From: Synechococcus sp. CBW1107
Lineage (GTDB): Bacteria > Cyanobacteriota > Cyanobacteriia > PCC-6307 > Cyanobiaceae
NCBI RefSeq assembly: GCF_015841355.1
Contig: NZ_CP064908.1
Location: 1,674,001 to 1,738,000 of the forward strand
DNA: 64,000 bases
Direction of reading: 5' to 3'
Shown here: piece by piece, positions 25,023-35,939 of the stretch
How positions within the stretch are numbered: position 1 is the first letter of the stretch
Layout: each line of letters opens with the position of its first letter
Position numbers and translations under genes: made by a program
The notes under the pieces: generated by a model
Told to the model about the DNA's origin: nothing
Seen by the model: only the letters and a program-made list of their open reading frames with translations
Databases searched by the model: none

Positions 25023-25883
25023 ATGGATCCAACCGCTGGCTGGGTGGATGAAATTCACCAGGGCGTGCGCTACGGCCTGGAAGCCCAGGTGCTGCTGGAG
25101 CAGTCCAGCCCCTACCAGCGGATCACGATCATCGAGAGCCGGCGCTACGGCAAAGGGCTGCTGCTCGATGGCTGCTGGATGACGGCCGAGGGCCAGGAAC
25201 GTCACTACCACGAACCGCTGGTGCATCCGGCCCTGTGTGCCGCCGCCAACCTCGAGCGGGTGCTGGTGATCGGCGGCGGCGACGGTGGCACGGCCCGGGA
25301 GTGCCTGCGCCACCCCGGCGTGCAGCACCTCGATCTGGTGGAGATCGATGGACTGGTGGTGGAGTGCGCCCGGCGCTACCTGCCCTCCCTCGGTGGAGGC
25401 TGCTGGGACGACCCACGCTTTCAGCTCACCGTGGGGGATGGCATCGCCTGGGTGTCGGCGGCCCCCGCCGCCAGTTACGACGTGGTGATCGTGGACGGCT
25501 CCGACCCCGCAGGCCCAGCTGAGGGCCTGTTCAACCGGGCCTTCTTCCAGCAGTGCCGCCGCCTGCTGCGGTCCGGAGGTGTGTTTGCCACCCAGAGCGA
25601 ATCCCCCGAGGCCTTTCGTGAGGTGCACCTGGCCACCGTGCGGCTGCTGCGGGACGTGTTCGGCCACGCCGATCCCCTCTATGGCTGGGTGCCGATGTAC
25701 CCCAGCGGCTGGTGGAGCTGGACCTTCGCGGCCGTCGACGGCCGCCGCTATCTGGAGCCCAGGCCCGAGCGGGCCGCGGCGGTGGCGGATGGCTGTGAGA
25801 TCTGGTCGCCCCGCTGGCAGCGCGGTGCCTTCGACGCCATTCCCGCCGGCATCGAGCGGGCCCTTGACCACCCCCAGGCCTGA
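25023..25883 (+). CDS. speE: Spermidine synthase (polyamine aminopropyltransferase)
   Basis: A 286-residue aminopropyltransferase. It has an N-terminal beta-domain ([15 protein letters not shown]) and the decarboxylated-SAM-binding motif [14 protein letters not shown] (about 81-94), with the catalytic Asp in VIVDGSDP and the polyamine-site sequence HYHEPLVHP. It transfers aminopropyl from decarboxylated SAM to putrescine or a related amine. The next gene, an agmatinase/arginase-family enzyme, begins four bases after its stop, so the pair is a polyamine operon. Confidence 0.93.
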   Translation: MDPTAGWVDEIHQGVRYGLEAQVLLEQSSPYQRITIIESRRYGKGLLLDGCWMTAEGQERHYHEPLVHPALCAAANLERVLVIGGGDGGTARECLRHPGVQHLDLVEIDGLVVECARRYLPSLGGGCWDDPRFQLTVGDGIAWVSAAPAASYDVVIVDGSDPAGPAEGLFNRAFFQQCRRLLRSGGVFATQSESPEAFREVHLATVRLLRDVFGHADPLYGWVPMYPSGWWSWTFAAVDGRRYLEPRPERAAAVADGCEIWSPRWQRGAFDAIPAGIERALDHPQA

Positions 25884-25887
25884 GCCC

Positions 25888-26814
25888 ATGGCTGTGTCCG
25901 CTGCGCTGGATCGTTTCGAGTCCGACCTGTTCGATCGCGACGGCGCCATCTTCATGGGATCACGACGTGACCCCGAGGGTTGCCGGGTGGGCCTCTTCGG
26001 GGTGCCCTACGACGGCACCACCTCCTTCAGGCCGGGCACCCGCTTCGGGCCGGCGGCGATCCGGGAGGTGAGCAGCGGGCTGGAAACCTATGACCCCCAG
26101 TTGAATCTCGATCTCGACGACCTCGCCTTCGCCGACCTGGGGGCGCTGGCCATTCCCTTCGGCGCGCCCGAGCCTGTGGTGGCTGCTGTCGGCGAGGCCA
26201 CCAGCGCGGTGCTGGAGCTGGGGCTGCGGCCGCTGATGCTCGGCGGTGAGCACTCGATCAGCAGCGGCGCCGTGGCCGCCGTGGCCGCCCGCCATCCCGA
26301 CCTGGCCCTGGTGCAGCTCGATGCTCACGCCGATCTGCGCCAGAGCTGGCTGGGCGCCCACCACAGCCATGCCTGTGCCATGCGTCGCTGCCTGGAGGTG
26401 CTCCCCTCCGGCGATCTGCTGCAGGTGGCGATCCGCAGCGGCACCCGCGAGGAGTTCGAGGAGCTGCGCCGCAGTGGCCGGCTGGTGGGGCAGGGCCCGG
26501 GCCTGTCGCTGCAGCCCGAGCGGCTTCAGGCGGAGCTGGCGGTGGCTCTCGCACCCCTGCGGGGCCGGCCGATCTACCTGACCGTTGACCTCGACTGGTT
26601 CGATCCGGCCGTCCTGCCCGGTACGGGCACCCCGGAGCCCGGGGGCTACCACTGGGGCCACTTCGCGGGGCTGCTGGAGGAACTGCGCCACCACCGGCTG
26701 GTGGCGGCCGATGTGGTGGAACTGGCCCCCGGCCTGGATCCCAGTGGCGTGAGCGCGGTGCTGGCGGCGAAGGTGACCCGCAGCCTGCTGCTGCTGCTCG
26801 GCCAGGCTCAGTAG
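25888..26814 (+). CDS. speB: Agmatinase/ureohydrolase (arginase family)
   Basis: A 308-residue binuclear-manganese ureohydrolase. Metal-binding motifs: GGEHS (119-123), DAHADL (145-150) with a following HHSHA, and DLDWFDP (about 233). It would cleave agmatine to putrescine and urea; guanidinobutyrase or arginase activity cannot be excluded from sequence. ATG 25888 is the right start (it follows the speE stop). The end overlaps the convergent cyclic-nucleotide-domain gene by seven bases. Together with speE it converts agmatine to spermidine. Confidence 0.88.
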   Translation: MAVSAALDRFESDLFDRDGAIFMGSRRDPEGCRVGLFGVPYDGTTSFRPGTRFGPAAIREVSSGLETYDPQLNLDLDDLAFADLGALAIPFGAPEPVVAAVGEATSAVLELGLRPLMLGGEHSISSGAVAAVAARHPDLALVQLDAHADLRQSWLGAHHSHACAMRRCLEVLPSGDLLQVAIRSGTREEFEELRRSGRLVGQGPGLSLQPERLQAELAVALAPLRGRPIYLTVDLDWFDPAVLPGTGTPEPGGYHWGHFAGLLEELRHHRLVAADVVELAPGLDPSGVSAVLAAKVTRSLLLLLGQAQ

Positions 26815-27203
26815 GAGTAGGAGCCGCTGGACCGTTGCTCCCGCAGCCGTTCATGCTGCTGCCCGATCAGCACCACCGCCAGCGTGGGGTGGTTGTGCAG
26901 CAGGTTGAGGAAGTTCAATCGCTCCAGCTTCACCAGTTCCACCGGGGTGCGGGCGATGGCCTCGTTGCGGAAGTAGCCGCCGCGCCAGGCGATGTCTTCG
27001 TAGCTGAACAGCTCGCCGTGGCGGTAGCAGAGGCGATTTCTCGAGGGGTCGATCAGTTCGACGATGCCCTTGCGGACTCCGTAGATGGCACGGGCGAGAT
27101 CACCTTGGTGAAAGACATGGGAGCCGGTGGGCAGGGTGAGGGTTTCACCGTCCACCTGGGACGCCATCAGTTCAACCGGCGTTGCGGGTGCGAGTGCAAC
27201 CAA
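26808..27203 (-). CDS. Stand-alone Crp-type cyclic-nucleotide-binding-fold protein
   Basis: A 131-residue protein with a beta-roll like the N-terminal domain of Crp/Fnr: LTLPTGSHVFHQGDLARAIYGVRKGIVEL, then RLCYRHGELFSYED. The phosphate-binding Arg of true cAMP sites is not evident, and there is no helix-turn-helix domain, which would need about 70 more residues. It may be a ligand sensor acting through partner proteins. It ends in a Ser/Tyr tail and converges with the agmatinase gene. Confidence 0.75.
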   Translation of the reverse strand: MVALAPATPVELMASQVDGETLTLPTGSHVFHQGDLARAIYGVRKGIVELIDPSRNRLCYRHGELFSYEDIAWRGGYFRNEAIARTPVELVKLERLNFLNLLHNHPTLAVVLIGQQHERLREQRSSGSYSY

Positions 27204-27325
27204 TCAACTACCTCCATGCAGGGATCAGAACGCTCAGCATGGCGCGCACTGCGCTTTTCAGTTGGCTATCTGGATGACACGATGCGGCGAAAATGCTGCG
27301 AAATCAATCCACGCCCGGCTGAAGC

Positions 27326-27583
27326 TCAACTGGCGGCCACCAGCAGGTCGGTGAGAGCGAGCTGGCGGTTGGGCGATGTCGGGATGGCCACCACGGAGTG
27401 ATCGACGCTGGGCAACCGGGGGGGACGGGGGGTCCAGTGGTGGCACCACAGATCCGCGGCCAGTTCAGGGTGGATCGCCAGTCGTCGCATCTGGCACCAG
27501 CTCTGCTCCGCGCCGCCGAAGGAGGCCTCGGGAGCCTGGCAGTGATTGCAGCTACGACAGTTCGGGCGCTGGCCCATGGGCAC
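27326..27583 (-). CDS. Small Cys-rich protein of unknown function
   Basis: An 85-residue protein with CRSCNHC near the N-terminus (residues 9-15), WCQMRR and LWCHHWTP, so five Cys and several His that could bind zinc or an iron-sulfur cluster. It starts MPMGQRPN. The codon pattern and Cys spacing look coding. I recall similar short proteins from picocyanobacteria, but no function is known to me. It is divergent from gcvT. Confidence 0.6.
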   Translation of the reverse strand: MPMGQRPNCRSCNHCQAPEASFGGAEQSWCQMRRLAIHPELAADLWCHHWTPRPPRLPSVDHSVVAIPTSPNRQLALTDLLVAAS

Positions 27584-27760
27584 GACCCATCCAGGGCACC
27601 CAAGGTAATGACCTTGCCTTGATCAGGCCAGAGGAAAAACCGAACCTGCCGGAAGTCTTCGGTTTTGCCCGGAGGGCGTGTTCAGGATCTGCGGTCCTGG
27701 GCCTGCGTCCCCTGGACCGGCGTCCATAGGATCCCGCCAGCAGTCGCGACAGCCCATCCC

Positions 27761-28897
27761 ATGGCGGACTCCCTGAAGCGAACGCCTCTCCATGGGGCCT
27801 GCCGCGATGCCGGCGCCCGTCTGGTGCCCTTCGAGGGCTGGGAGATGCCTGTGCAGTTCCAGGGCCTTGTGCAGGAACACAGGGCGGTGCGTCAGGCCTG
27901 CGGTGTCTTCGACATCTCCCACATGGGCGTGCTGCGCCTGCGCGGTGATGGCGCCAAGGACGCCCTGCAGGCCCTGGTGCCCAGCGACCTGTTCCGGATC
28001 GGCCCTGGTGAAGCCACCTACACCGTGTTGCTCAACGAGGCCGGCGGCATCCGCGACGACCTGATCGTCTACGACCTGGGCCGGCCTGAAGACAACGAGG
28101 GCCCAGCCGATGAAGTGCTGCTGATCATCAACGCCGGCTGCGCCGAGGCCGACACCGCCTGGCTGCGCAGCCAGCTGGAGCCCGCTGGTCTGCTGATCAG
28201 CGACCGCAAGGCCGATGGGGTGCTGCTGGCCCTGCAGGGCCCCGAGGCGATCGCCCGGCTGGAGGCTCTGGCGGCCGCCGACCTGGGCGGCCTGCCCCGC
28301 TTCGGTCACCGCAGCATCCAGCTGGCTGGCACCGCGGCGGCTGAAGCCGCCGGCGCCACCGCCTTCGTGGCCCGCACCGGCTACACCGGCGAAGACGGGG
28401 TGGAGCTGCTGCTGGATCGCAACGCCGGCGTCGCCCTCTGGACCCAGCTGCTGGCGGAGGGGGTGACCCCCTGCGGTCTCGGCGCCCGTGACACCCTGCG
28501 CCTGGAGGCGGCCATGCACCTCTACGGCAGCGACATGGACAGCGGCACCACCCCGTTGGAGGCCTCCCTGGGCTGGCTGGTGCACCTGGAGATGCCGGCG
28601 GCCTTCATCGGCCGCGAAGCGCTGGAGCGCCAGAGCGCTGAGGGGGTGAACCGGCGCCTGGTGGGCCTGAAGCTGCAGGGCCGGGCGATCGCGCGCCATG
28701 GCTATCCGGTGCTGCACGCTGGCCAGGTGGTGGGGGAGGTCACCAGCGGCACCTGGTCACCCACCCTGGGGGAGGCGATCGCCCTGGCCTACGTGCCGGC
28801 CGACGCCGCCCGGGTGGGCACGGAACTGGCGGTGGAGATCCGCGGCAAGGCGGAGCCCGCCGTGGTGGTCAGGCGGCCCTTCTACCGGCGCGCCTGA
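27761..28897 (+). CDS. gcvT: Glycine cleavage system T protein (aminomethyltransferase)
   Basis: A 378-residue GcvT that passes the methylene carbon of glycine from the lipoylated H protein to tetrahydrofolate. Visible pieces: EGWEMPVQF, the active-site region GVFDISHMG with the downstream catalytic Asp, [10 protein letters not shown] and the C-terminal beta-barrel ending [10 protein letters not shown] 27761 was chosen; the open frame extends upstream but into non-homologous sequence. aspS follows in the same direction after 54 bases. In cyanobacteria this complex is part of photorespiratory glycine turnover. Confidence 0.93.
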   Translation: MADSLKRTPLHGACRDAGARLVPFEGWEMPVQFQGLVQEHRAVRQACGVFDISHMGVLRLRGDGAKDALQALVPSDLFRIGPGEATYTVLLNEAGGIRDDLIVYDLGRPEDNEGPADEVLLIINAGCAEADTAWLRSQLEPAGLLISDRKADGVLLALQGPEAIARLEALAAADLGGLPRFGHRSIQLAGTAAAEAAGATAFVARTGYTGEDGVELLLDRNAGVALWTQLLAEGVTPCGLGARDTLRLEAAMHLYGSDMDSGTTPLEASLGWLVHLEMPAAFIGREALERQSAEGVNRRLVGLKLQGRAIARHGYPVLHAGQVVGEVTSGTWSPTLGEAIALAYVPADAARVGTELAVEIRGKAEPAVVVRRPFYRRA

Positions 28898-28951
28898 GAG
28901 CTTTGGCCAGGCGGGCGCCATGGGACACTCGCGGATTGAGTTCCTTTCTCC

Positions 28952-30772
28952 ATGCGCAGCCACGGATGCGGCGATCTGCGCAGCAGCAGCGTCGATCAGG
29001 TCGTTGAGCTGAGCGGTTGGGTCGACCGTCGCCGCGACCACGGCGGGGTGATCTTCGTGGATCTGCGCGACCGCAGCGGCACCGTCCAGATCACCGTCGA
29101 TCCCGACCTGGGGCCCGAGGCGTTCGCGGTGGCCGAACACCTCCGCAATGAAACGGTGGTCCAGGTGCAGGGCCGGGTGCGGCTGCGGCCCCAGGAGTCG
29201 CTCAACACCCGCCTGGCCACCGGTGAGGTGGAGGTGCTCGCCAGCCGGCTGACGGTGCTCAATGCCGTGCGCAGGCCCCTGCCCTTCCCCGTGTCGGTGC
29301 ACGACGAGGAGAACACCCGCGAAGAGCTGCGGCTGCGACACCGCTACCTGGACCTGCGCCGCGAGCGCATGAACGGCAACCTGCGCCTGCGGGCCCGCGC
29401 GATCCAGACCGCCCGTCGCTTCCTGGAGGAGCAGGGCTTCATCGAGGTGGAAACCCCGGTGCTCACCCGCTCCACCCCCGAGGGGGCCCGCGACTACCTG
29501 GTGCCGTCGCGGGTGTGCGGCGGCGAGTGGTTCGCCCTGCCCCAGTCGCCCCAGCTGTTCAAGCAGCTGCTGATGGTGGGCGGCATCGAGCGTTACTACC
29601 AGGTGGCCCGCTGCTTCCGCGACGAGGACCTCAGGGCCGACCGTCAGCCGGAGTTCACCCAGCTGGACATCGAGATGAGCTTCATGGACCAGGAGCAGAT
29701 CCTGGAGCTCAACGAGGCCCTGATCGCCACCATCTGGCAAACGGTGAAGGGGGTGGAACTGCCGCGCCCCTTCCCGCGCCTCACCTGGCACGAGGCCATG
29801 GAGCGCTACGGCACCGACCGGCCCGACACCCGCTACGGCATGGAGCTCAGCGATGTCAGCGACCTGGTGGCCGGCATGGGTTTCAAGGTGTTCTCGGGCG
29901 CCGTGGCGGCCGGCGGCTCGGTGAAGTGCATCGCCGTGCCCGGCGGCAATGAGGCCCTCTCCAACGTGCGCATCAAGCCCGGTGGGGATGTGTTCAGCGA
30001 GGCCCAGGCCGCCGGAGCCGGAGGACTGGCCTTCATCCGCGTGCGCGAGGGCGGCGAGATCGACACCATCGGTGCCATCAAGGACAACCTCAGTGCCGGG
30101 ACCAGGGCCGAGCTGCTGGAACGCACAGGCGCGGAGCCCGGCACGCTGCTGCTGTTCGGCGCCGGGGACACCGCCACGGTCAACAAGGCCCTCGACCGGG
30201 TGCGTCAGTTCCTGGCCCGCGAACTGGGAATGGTCAAACCCGACCGGGAGAACGACAGCTGGAACTTCCTCTGGGTGGTGGATTTTCCGATGTTCGAGTT
30301 CAACGAGGGCGAGAACCGGCTCGAGGCACTGCACCACCCCTTCTGCGCCCCCAACACCGACGACCTCGGGGCCGATCCGGCCCAGTGGGCCACCACCCTG
30401 CCCACGGCCCGCGCCCAGGCCTACGACCTTGTGCTCAACGGCCTGGAGCTGGGTGGCGGTTCCCTGCGCATCCACGATTCGGAGCTGCAGCGCCAGGTGC
30501 TGCAGACCATCGGCCTGCCCCTGGAGGAGGCCGAGCGCCAGTTCGGTTTCCTGATGGAGGCCCTCGACCTGGGAGCCCCGCCCCACGGCGGCCTGGCCTT
30601 CGGGGTGGACCGGATCGTGATGCTGCTGGCCGGCGAGGAGTCGATCCGCGACACGATCGCCTTCCCGAAAACCCAGCAGGCCCGCTGCCTGCTCACCAAG
30701 GCCCCCGCCGGCGTCGCCCCCCAGCAACTGGACGACCTGCACGTGGCCAGCACCTGGGTCGAGCCCGAGTGA
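28952..30772 (+). CDS. aspS: Aspartyl-tRNA synthetase
   Basis: A 606-residue bacterial-type class II AspRS. It has an N-terminal OB-fold anticodon domain ([19 protein letters not shown]), motif 1 region around [20 protein letters not shown], motif 2 [18 protein letters not shown], the bacterial GAD insertion (about residues 300-420) and motif 3 [13 protein letters not shown]. It charges tRNA-Asp and, where GatCAB is used, possibly tRNA-Asn; that cannot be told from sequence alone. Follows gcvT in the same direction. Confidence 0.96.
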   Translation: MRSHGCGDLRSSSVDQVVELSGWVDRRRDHGGVIFVDLRDRSGTVQITVDPDLGPEAFAVAEHLRNETVVQVQGRVRLRPQESLNTRLATGEVEVLASRLTVLNAVRRPLPFPVSVHDEENTREELRLRHRYLDLRRERMNGNLRLRARAIQTARRFLEEQGFIEVETPVLTRSTPEGARDYLVPSRVCGGEWFALPQSPQLFKQLLMVGGIERYYQVARCFRDEDLRADRQPEFTQLDIEMSFMDQEQILELNEALIATIWQTVKGVELPRPFPRLTWHEAMERYGTDRPDTRYGMELSDVSDLVAGMGFKVFSGAVAAGGSVKCIAVPGGNEALSNVRIKPGGDVFSEAQAAGAGGLAFIRVREGGEIDTIGAIKDNLSAGTRAELLERTGAEPGTLLLFGAGDTATVNKALDRVRQFLARELGMVKPDRENDSWNFLWVVDFPMFEFNEGENRLEALHHPFCAPNTDDLGADPAQWATTLPTARAQAYDLVLNGLELGGGSLRIHDSELQRQVLQTIGLPLEEAERQFGFLMEALDLGAPPHGGLAFGVDRIVMLLAGEESIRDTIAFPKTQQARCLLTKAPAGVAPQQLDDLHVASTWVEPE

Positions 30773-30840
30773 GCGCGGCGAGACCCGCCTGATCCTGAAG
30801 AGAAACCTTCTGTTTCGCGCTGCTTTTTTGTGGCAACACG

Positions 30841-32082
30841 ATGGTGAAGGGACTCCGACCAGGGTTCGTGTCCTCAGGGTCCACACCAGCGCTTCCAGGC
30901 AGTCCCGAACTCGAGGAGCCGAGCGATCTCGAGGCCGGTCCAGACAGCGGCTCGGCTTCCACCCGGGCCGTTCGGGACGGCTCGCGCCTGCCCGGCCGTG
31001 GCAGTGCCGATCTGGTGCGGCTCTACCTCCAGGACATCGGCCGGGTGGACATGCTCAGCCAGGAGGAGGAGTTGCTTCTCGCCCGCCAGGTACGGGCCCG
31101 TGAGGCGCTGCTGAGCCACAGGCTGGAGAAGGCCAGTGAGCTGCCGATCCTCCAGACCATGGTCGATCTGGAGCTGGTGCGCCAGCGGCTGGCCAGCCGC
31201 CTCACCCATCAGCCCTCCCATGGCCAGTGGGCGGAAGCCTGCGACCTGCCCCTGCCTGAGCTGCGGCGTCTCCTTCAGGAGGGCCACAGGACATGGGCGA
31301 CTTGCCTGGGGCTCAGCCTCGGCGATCTCCAGCAACGGCTGCTGCGCGGCCGCCGGGCCCGCGACCGCATGATCCAGGCCAACCTGCGCCTGGTGGTGGC
31401 CGTGGCCAAGAAATACCAGAAACGGGGTGTGGAGCTGCTCGATCTGGTTCAGGAGGGCACCCTCGGCCTGGAGCGCGCGGTGGAGAAGTACGACCCCACC
31501 CGCGGCTTCCGTTTCAGCACCTACGCCTACTGGTGGATCCGCCAGGGCGTCACCCGGGCGATCGCCACCCAGAGCCGCACCATTCGCCTGCCGGTCCACG
31601 TCACCGAGAAGCTGAACCGGATCAAGAAGGCCCAGCGCCAGTTCGCCAGCGACCACGGCCGCACCGCCACCCTCGCCGAGCTGGCCGAGGCCCTGCAGTG
31701 GAGTCAGGAGGCCGTGCGTCTCACGCTGCTGCGGGTGCCCCGCTCGATCTCCCTGGAGGCCAAGGTGGGCCGCGACCAGGACACCCCCCTGGGGGATCTG
31801 CTGGAGGCCACCAGCGACACCCCCGAGCAGTGCCTCACCCGCCAGCAGCTGCACAGCGACCTCGACGCCCTGCTCGATGAACTCAGCCAGAGGGAGGCCG
31901 AGGTGATCCGCCTGCGCTTCGGCCTCACAGACGACACCCCCCGCACCCTGGCCCAGATCGGCGAGGGGATGCAGCTCTCACGGGAGCGGGTGCGCCAGAT
32001 CGAAACGCGGGCCCTGCACAAGCTGCGCCAGCCGGCCCGCCGCGGCCGGGTGCATGGCTACCTCGCCAGCCTGGACGGCTGA
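30841..32082 (+). CDS. Group 2 RNA polymerase sigma factor (RpoD-like)
   Basis: A 413-residue sigma-70 family protein. Region 1.2 ([21 protein letters not shown]) is present after about 55 residues of low-complexity N-terminus without the acidic region 1.1. Regions 2.1-2.4 ([17 protein letters not shown], then [18 protein letters not shown]), 3 ([10 protein letters not shown]) and 4.2 ([18 protein letters not shown]) are intact. These near-housekeeping sigma factors direct stress and light/circadian transcription in cyanobacteria. The gene stands after aspS, with T-rich sequence at 30824-30829 between them. Confidence 0.93.
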   Translation: MVKGLRPGFVSSGSTPALPGSPELEEPSDLEAGPDSGSASTRAVRDGSRLPGRGSADLVRLYLQDIGRVDMLSQEEELLLARQVRAREALLSHRLEKASELPILQTMVDLELVRQRLASRLTHQPSHGQWAEACDLPLPELRRLLQEGHRTWATCLGLSLGDLQQRLLRGRRARDRMIQANLRLVVAVAKKYQKRGVELLDLVQEGTLGLERAVEKYDPTRGFRFSTYAYWWIRQGVTRAIATQSRTIRLPVHVTEKLNRIKKAQRQFASDHGRTATLAELAEALQWSQEAVRLTLLRVPRSISLEAKVGRDQDTPLGDLLEATSDTPEQCLTRQQLHSDLDALLDELSQREAEVIRLRFGLTDDTPRTLAQIGEGMQLSRERVRQIETRALHKLRQPARRGRVHGYLASLDG

Positions 32083-32123
32083 CCCGGCGCTGGGCTAAAC
32101 CGAAATCAGTCCGACCTGGTCCC

Positions 32124-32621
32124 GTGAGCAACGTCCCCCCCATCACCGCCCCTCCGATCGACATCGGCATCTCCGATGACCAGCGCCAGCAGATCGCGGC
32201 CGGTCTCGGCCGGGTGCTGGCCGACAGCTACGTCCTCTACGGCAAGACCCACGGCTTCCACTGGAACGTGACCGGGCCGATGTTCAACACGCTCCACCTG
32301 ATGTTCATGGAGCAGTACACCGAGCTCTGGATGGCCCTCGATGTGATCGCCGAACGGATCCGGGCTCTGGGCTGTCCGGCCCCCTTCGGCGGTGCCCGCT
32401 TCGCGGCCCTCTCCTCGATTCCTGAAACCCAGGGCCAGCCACCGGCTCTGGAGATGGTGCGCGAGCTGGTGATGGGCCATGAAGCCGTGGCCCGCACCGC
32501 GCGCAGTCTCTTCCCCCTGGTCTCGGAAGCCGGTGATGAGCCCACCGCCGATCTGCTCACCCAGCGGCTGCAGATCCACGAGAAGACCGCCTGGATGCTG
32601 CGCAGCCTGCTCGACGCCTGA
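32124..32621 (+). CDS. dps: Dps-family ferritin-like DNA-protection protein
   Basis: A 165-residue Dps. The ferroxidase-centre residues lie in [11 protein letters not shown] (with the His) and [21 protein letters not shown] (Asp/Glu pattern), as in other 12-mer miniferritins. It oxidises and stores iron with hydrogen peroxide and shields DNA. The start is GTG 32124. The gene lies between the sigma factor (41 bases upstream) and pyrG (50 bases downstream), all on the plus strand. Confidence 0.95.
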   Translation: MSNVPPITAPPIDIGISDDQRQQIAAGLGRVLADSYVLYGKTHGFHWNVTGPMFNTLHLMFMEQYTELWMALDVIAERIRALGCPAPFGGARFAALSSIPETQGQPPALEMVRELVMGHEAVARTARSLFPLVSEAGDEPTADLLTQRLQIHEKTAWMLRSLLDA

Positions 32622-32638
32622 GCGGGCAGGCTCGATAG

Positions 32639-34306
<1,668 letters not shown>

Positions 34307-34344
34307 CCGCTGCGTGAACCGCCTGATTGGTGAGGGTTAACCCG

Positions 34345-34382
34345 CTTGCTGGCTGCCCAGTAAGCTGGGTAGCCAGCAAGCA
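34345..34382. promoter_or_regulatory. Palindromic operator before the toxin-antitoxin operon
   Basis: Inverted repeat GCTTGCTGGCTGCCCA - GTAAGC - TGGGTAGCCAGCAAGC with 15 of 16 positions matched, ending 10 bases before the antitoxin ATG. The position fits autoregulation by the antitoxin or the toxin-antitoxin complex. The sequence overlaps the likely -10 and leader region. Confidence 0.65.
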
Positions 34383-34392
34383 AGGTGGAAGG

Positions 34393-34692
34393 ATGAAAAC
34401 GACCTTGGACCTGCCGGACCATCTTGTGCGCCAGGCCAAGCAGCGGGCCCTGCAGCAGGGCCTCACGCTCAAGGAGCTAGTGGCTGGCTACATCAGTCAG
34501 GGGCTCCATGGCGGCGCATCAGGGTCTGTGCCCCCCACCAGCGATTTGGTGACAGTGGATGGAATGGGACTTCCGGTGTTCCGCTGTGAGCCCTCCGGCA
34601 GCAAAGCGGGGATCGATCTGGCAGCGTCATTGCAACTTGAGCAGGATTGCCTGGAGCAGGAGGACCGCCGCCGTGCTGGCCTCCCTGCTTGA
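34393..34692 (+). CDS. Antitoxin of a VapBC-type module
   Basis: A 99-residue protein with a ribbon-helix-helix-like start: MKTTLDLPDHLVRQAKQRAL, the usual beta strand and helix of VapB-type antitoxins, then a more variable C-terminal half that would wrap the toxin. GGAAGG (34388-34393 region) supplies a ribosome site. Its stop overlaps the toxin start by 20 bases, as in many type II modules. It should bind the palindrome directly upstream. Confidence 0.75.
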   Translation: MKTTLDLPDHLVRQAKQRALQQGLTLKELVAGYISQGLHGGASGSVPPTSDLVTVDGMGLPVFRCEPSGSKAGIDLAASLQLEQDCLEQEDRRRAGLPA

Positions 34693-35140
34693 TGTGAATG
34701 TGTGGCTGGCGGCGGCCTTCGAAGCCCATCCAGCCCATCGCAGCGCCCAATCGGTGCTGCTTGAGGCCACGCCCGCTACACCAGTCCTGCTCTGCCGTGC
34801 CACCCAGCAGAGTTTTCTGCGGCTGGCGTCCACCCCAGCGATCTTCACGGCCTACCAGAGCGCGGCGATCACGAACCTGGATGCTCTGGCTGCCCTTCAG
34901 TCTTTTCAGGCCCTGCCTCAGGTGGACCTGGTGGACGAGCCGATCGGAATCGAATCGCTCTGGTGGCGCTTGGCGGGGCTCGCTGAGGCCGCACCAAAAA
35001 GGTGGATGGACGCCTACCTGGCGGCTTTCGCGATCACCGGCTCCACCCGGATGGTCACGCTGGATCAGGATTTCCGGCAGTTCCTCGGGGCGGGGCTCGA
35101 TCTGGAGCTCCTGCAGGCCGACGCCCGCAGCGGGGGTTGA
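34673..35140 (+). CDS. PIN-domain toxin (VapC-like ribonuclease)
   Basis: A 155-residue PIN domain. Acidic residues sit at the expected places: LLDVNVWLA near the start, then Glu in LVDEPIGIE and the late pair in MDAYLAAFA and TLDQDF. These coordinate Mg2+ for RNA cleavage in VapC toxins. The start is GTG 34673, preceded by GGAGCAGGAGG. It belongs to the TA-system PIN group that begins L-L-D-V-N rather than M-D-T. The whole module is small and could be on a recent insertion, but no repeats flank it. Confidence 0.8.
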   Translation: MLASLLDVNVWLAAAFEAHPAHRSAQSVLLEATPATPVLLCRATQQSFLRLASTPAIFTAYQSAAITNLDALAALQSFQALPQVDLVDEPIGIESLWWRLAGLAEAAPKRWMDAYLAAFAITGSTRMVTLDQDFRQFLGAGLDLELLQADARSGG

Positions 35141-35247
35141 GCGGAGCTGCTGTCTCGATCAGATCAAGGCTGCTGTCGGCGGTACAGCCTTGCGTTGTGC
35201 CGCTGAGCGTCCGCTCTCCGCTTCTTAAAGTGACGTGTTGTCGTGCC

Positions 35248-35904
35248 GTGGCCGTGCCCCCAGCCGGACTCCCGGTGGTGGAAACCTTCCACTCCCTGCA
35301 GGGCGAGGGAGTTCACGCTGGCCGCAGCGCCTTCTTCATCCGGCTGGCCGGCTGCTCGGTGGGCTGCAGCTGGTGTGACACCAAGCACTCCTGGCCGGCG
35401 GACGCCCATCCCCACCGCCACCTCCAGGATCTGGCGGCGAGCGCCGCCTTGGCGGCAGCCGAGGGTGCTGCCTTCGTGGTGATCACCGGTGGTGAACCCC
35501 TGCATCACAACCTCGATCCGCTCTGTGAGGCCCTGCGGCAAGGATTCGGCGTCGGCCCCTCGCAGCTCCCCCTGCACCTGGAAACCAGCGGCGTCGACCC
35601 GCTCAGCGGCCGCTTCGAATGGATCACCCTCTCGCCCAAGCGCCACCGGCCGCCCACCGCCGAGCTGCTGGCCGCCTGCCATGAGCTCAAGGTGGTGATC
35701 CACGAGATCGCTGATCTGGCCTTCGCTGAGACGATGGCTGCCGCCGTGTGCTCCGCCCGCCCGGTGGAGGGAGCGCTGCCCCAGCTGTTGCTGCAACCTT
35801 CCTGGGGGAGCGCGGCGGGTCAGGAACTGGCGGTCCAGCACGTGCGGCGCCATCCGGCCTGGCGCCTCAGCCTGCAGAGCCACAAATGGCTGGGCGTTCG
35901 CTGA
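35248..35904 (+). CDS. queE: 7-carboxy-7-deazaguanine synthase QueE
   Basis: About 218 residues with the radical-SAM signature CSVGCSWC (CxxxCxxC) following [21 protein letters not shown], and TGGEPL. It makes CDG, the first deazapurine precursor of queuosine, from carboxytetrahydropterin. GTG 35248 was chosen as start; GTG 35230 and 35254 are equally possible. It is followed by hisS in the same direction with a gap of about 35 bases. Confidence 0.92.
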   Translation: MAVPPAGLPVVETFHSLQGEGVHAGRSAFFIRLAGCSVGCSWCDTKHSWPADAHPHRHLQDLAASAALAAAEGAAFVVITGGEPLHHNLDPLCEALRQGFGVGPSQLPLHLETSGVDPLSGRFEWITLSPKRHRPPTAELLAACHELKVVIHEIADLAFAETMAAAVCSARPVEGALPQLLLQPSWGSAAGQELAVQHVRRHPAWRLSLQSHKWLGVR

Positions 35905-35939
35905 AGGCCGGCCTCAGTGATCCCGCAAACTGTGAGCGA

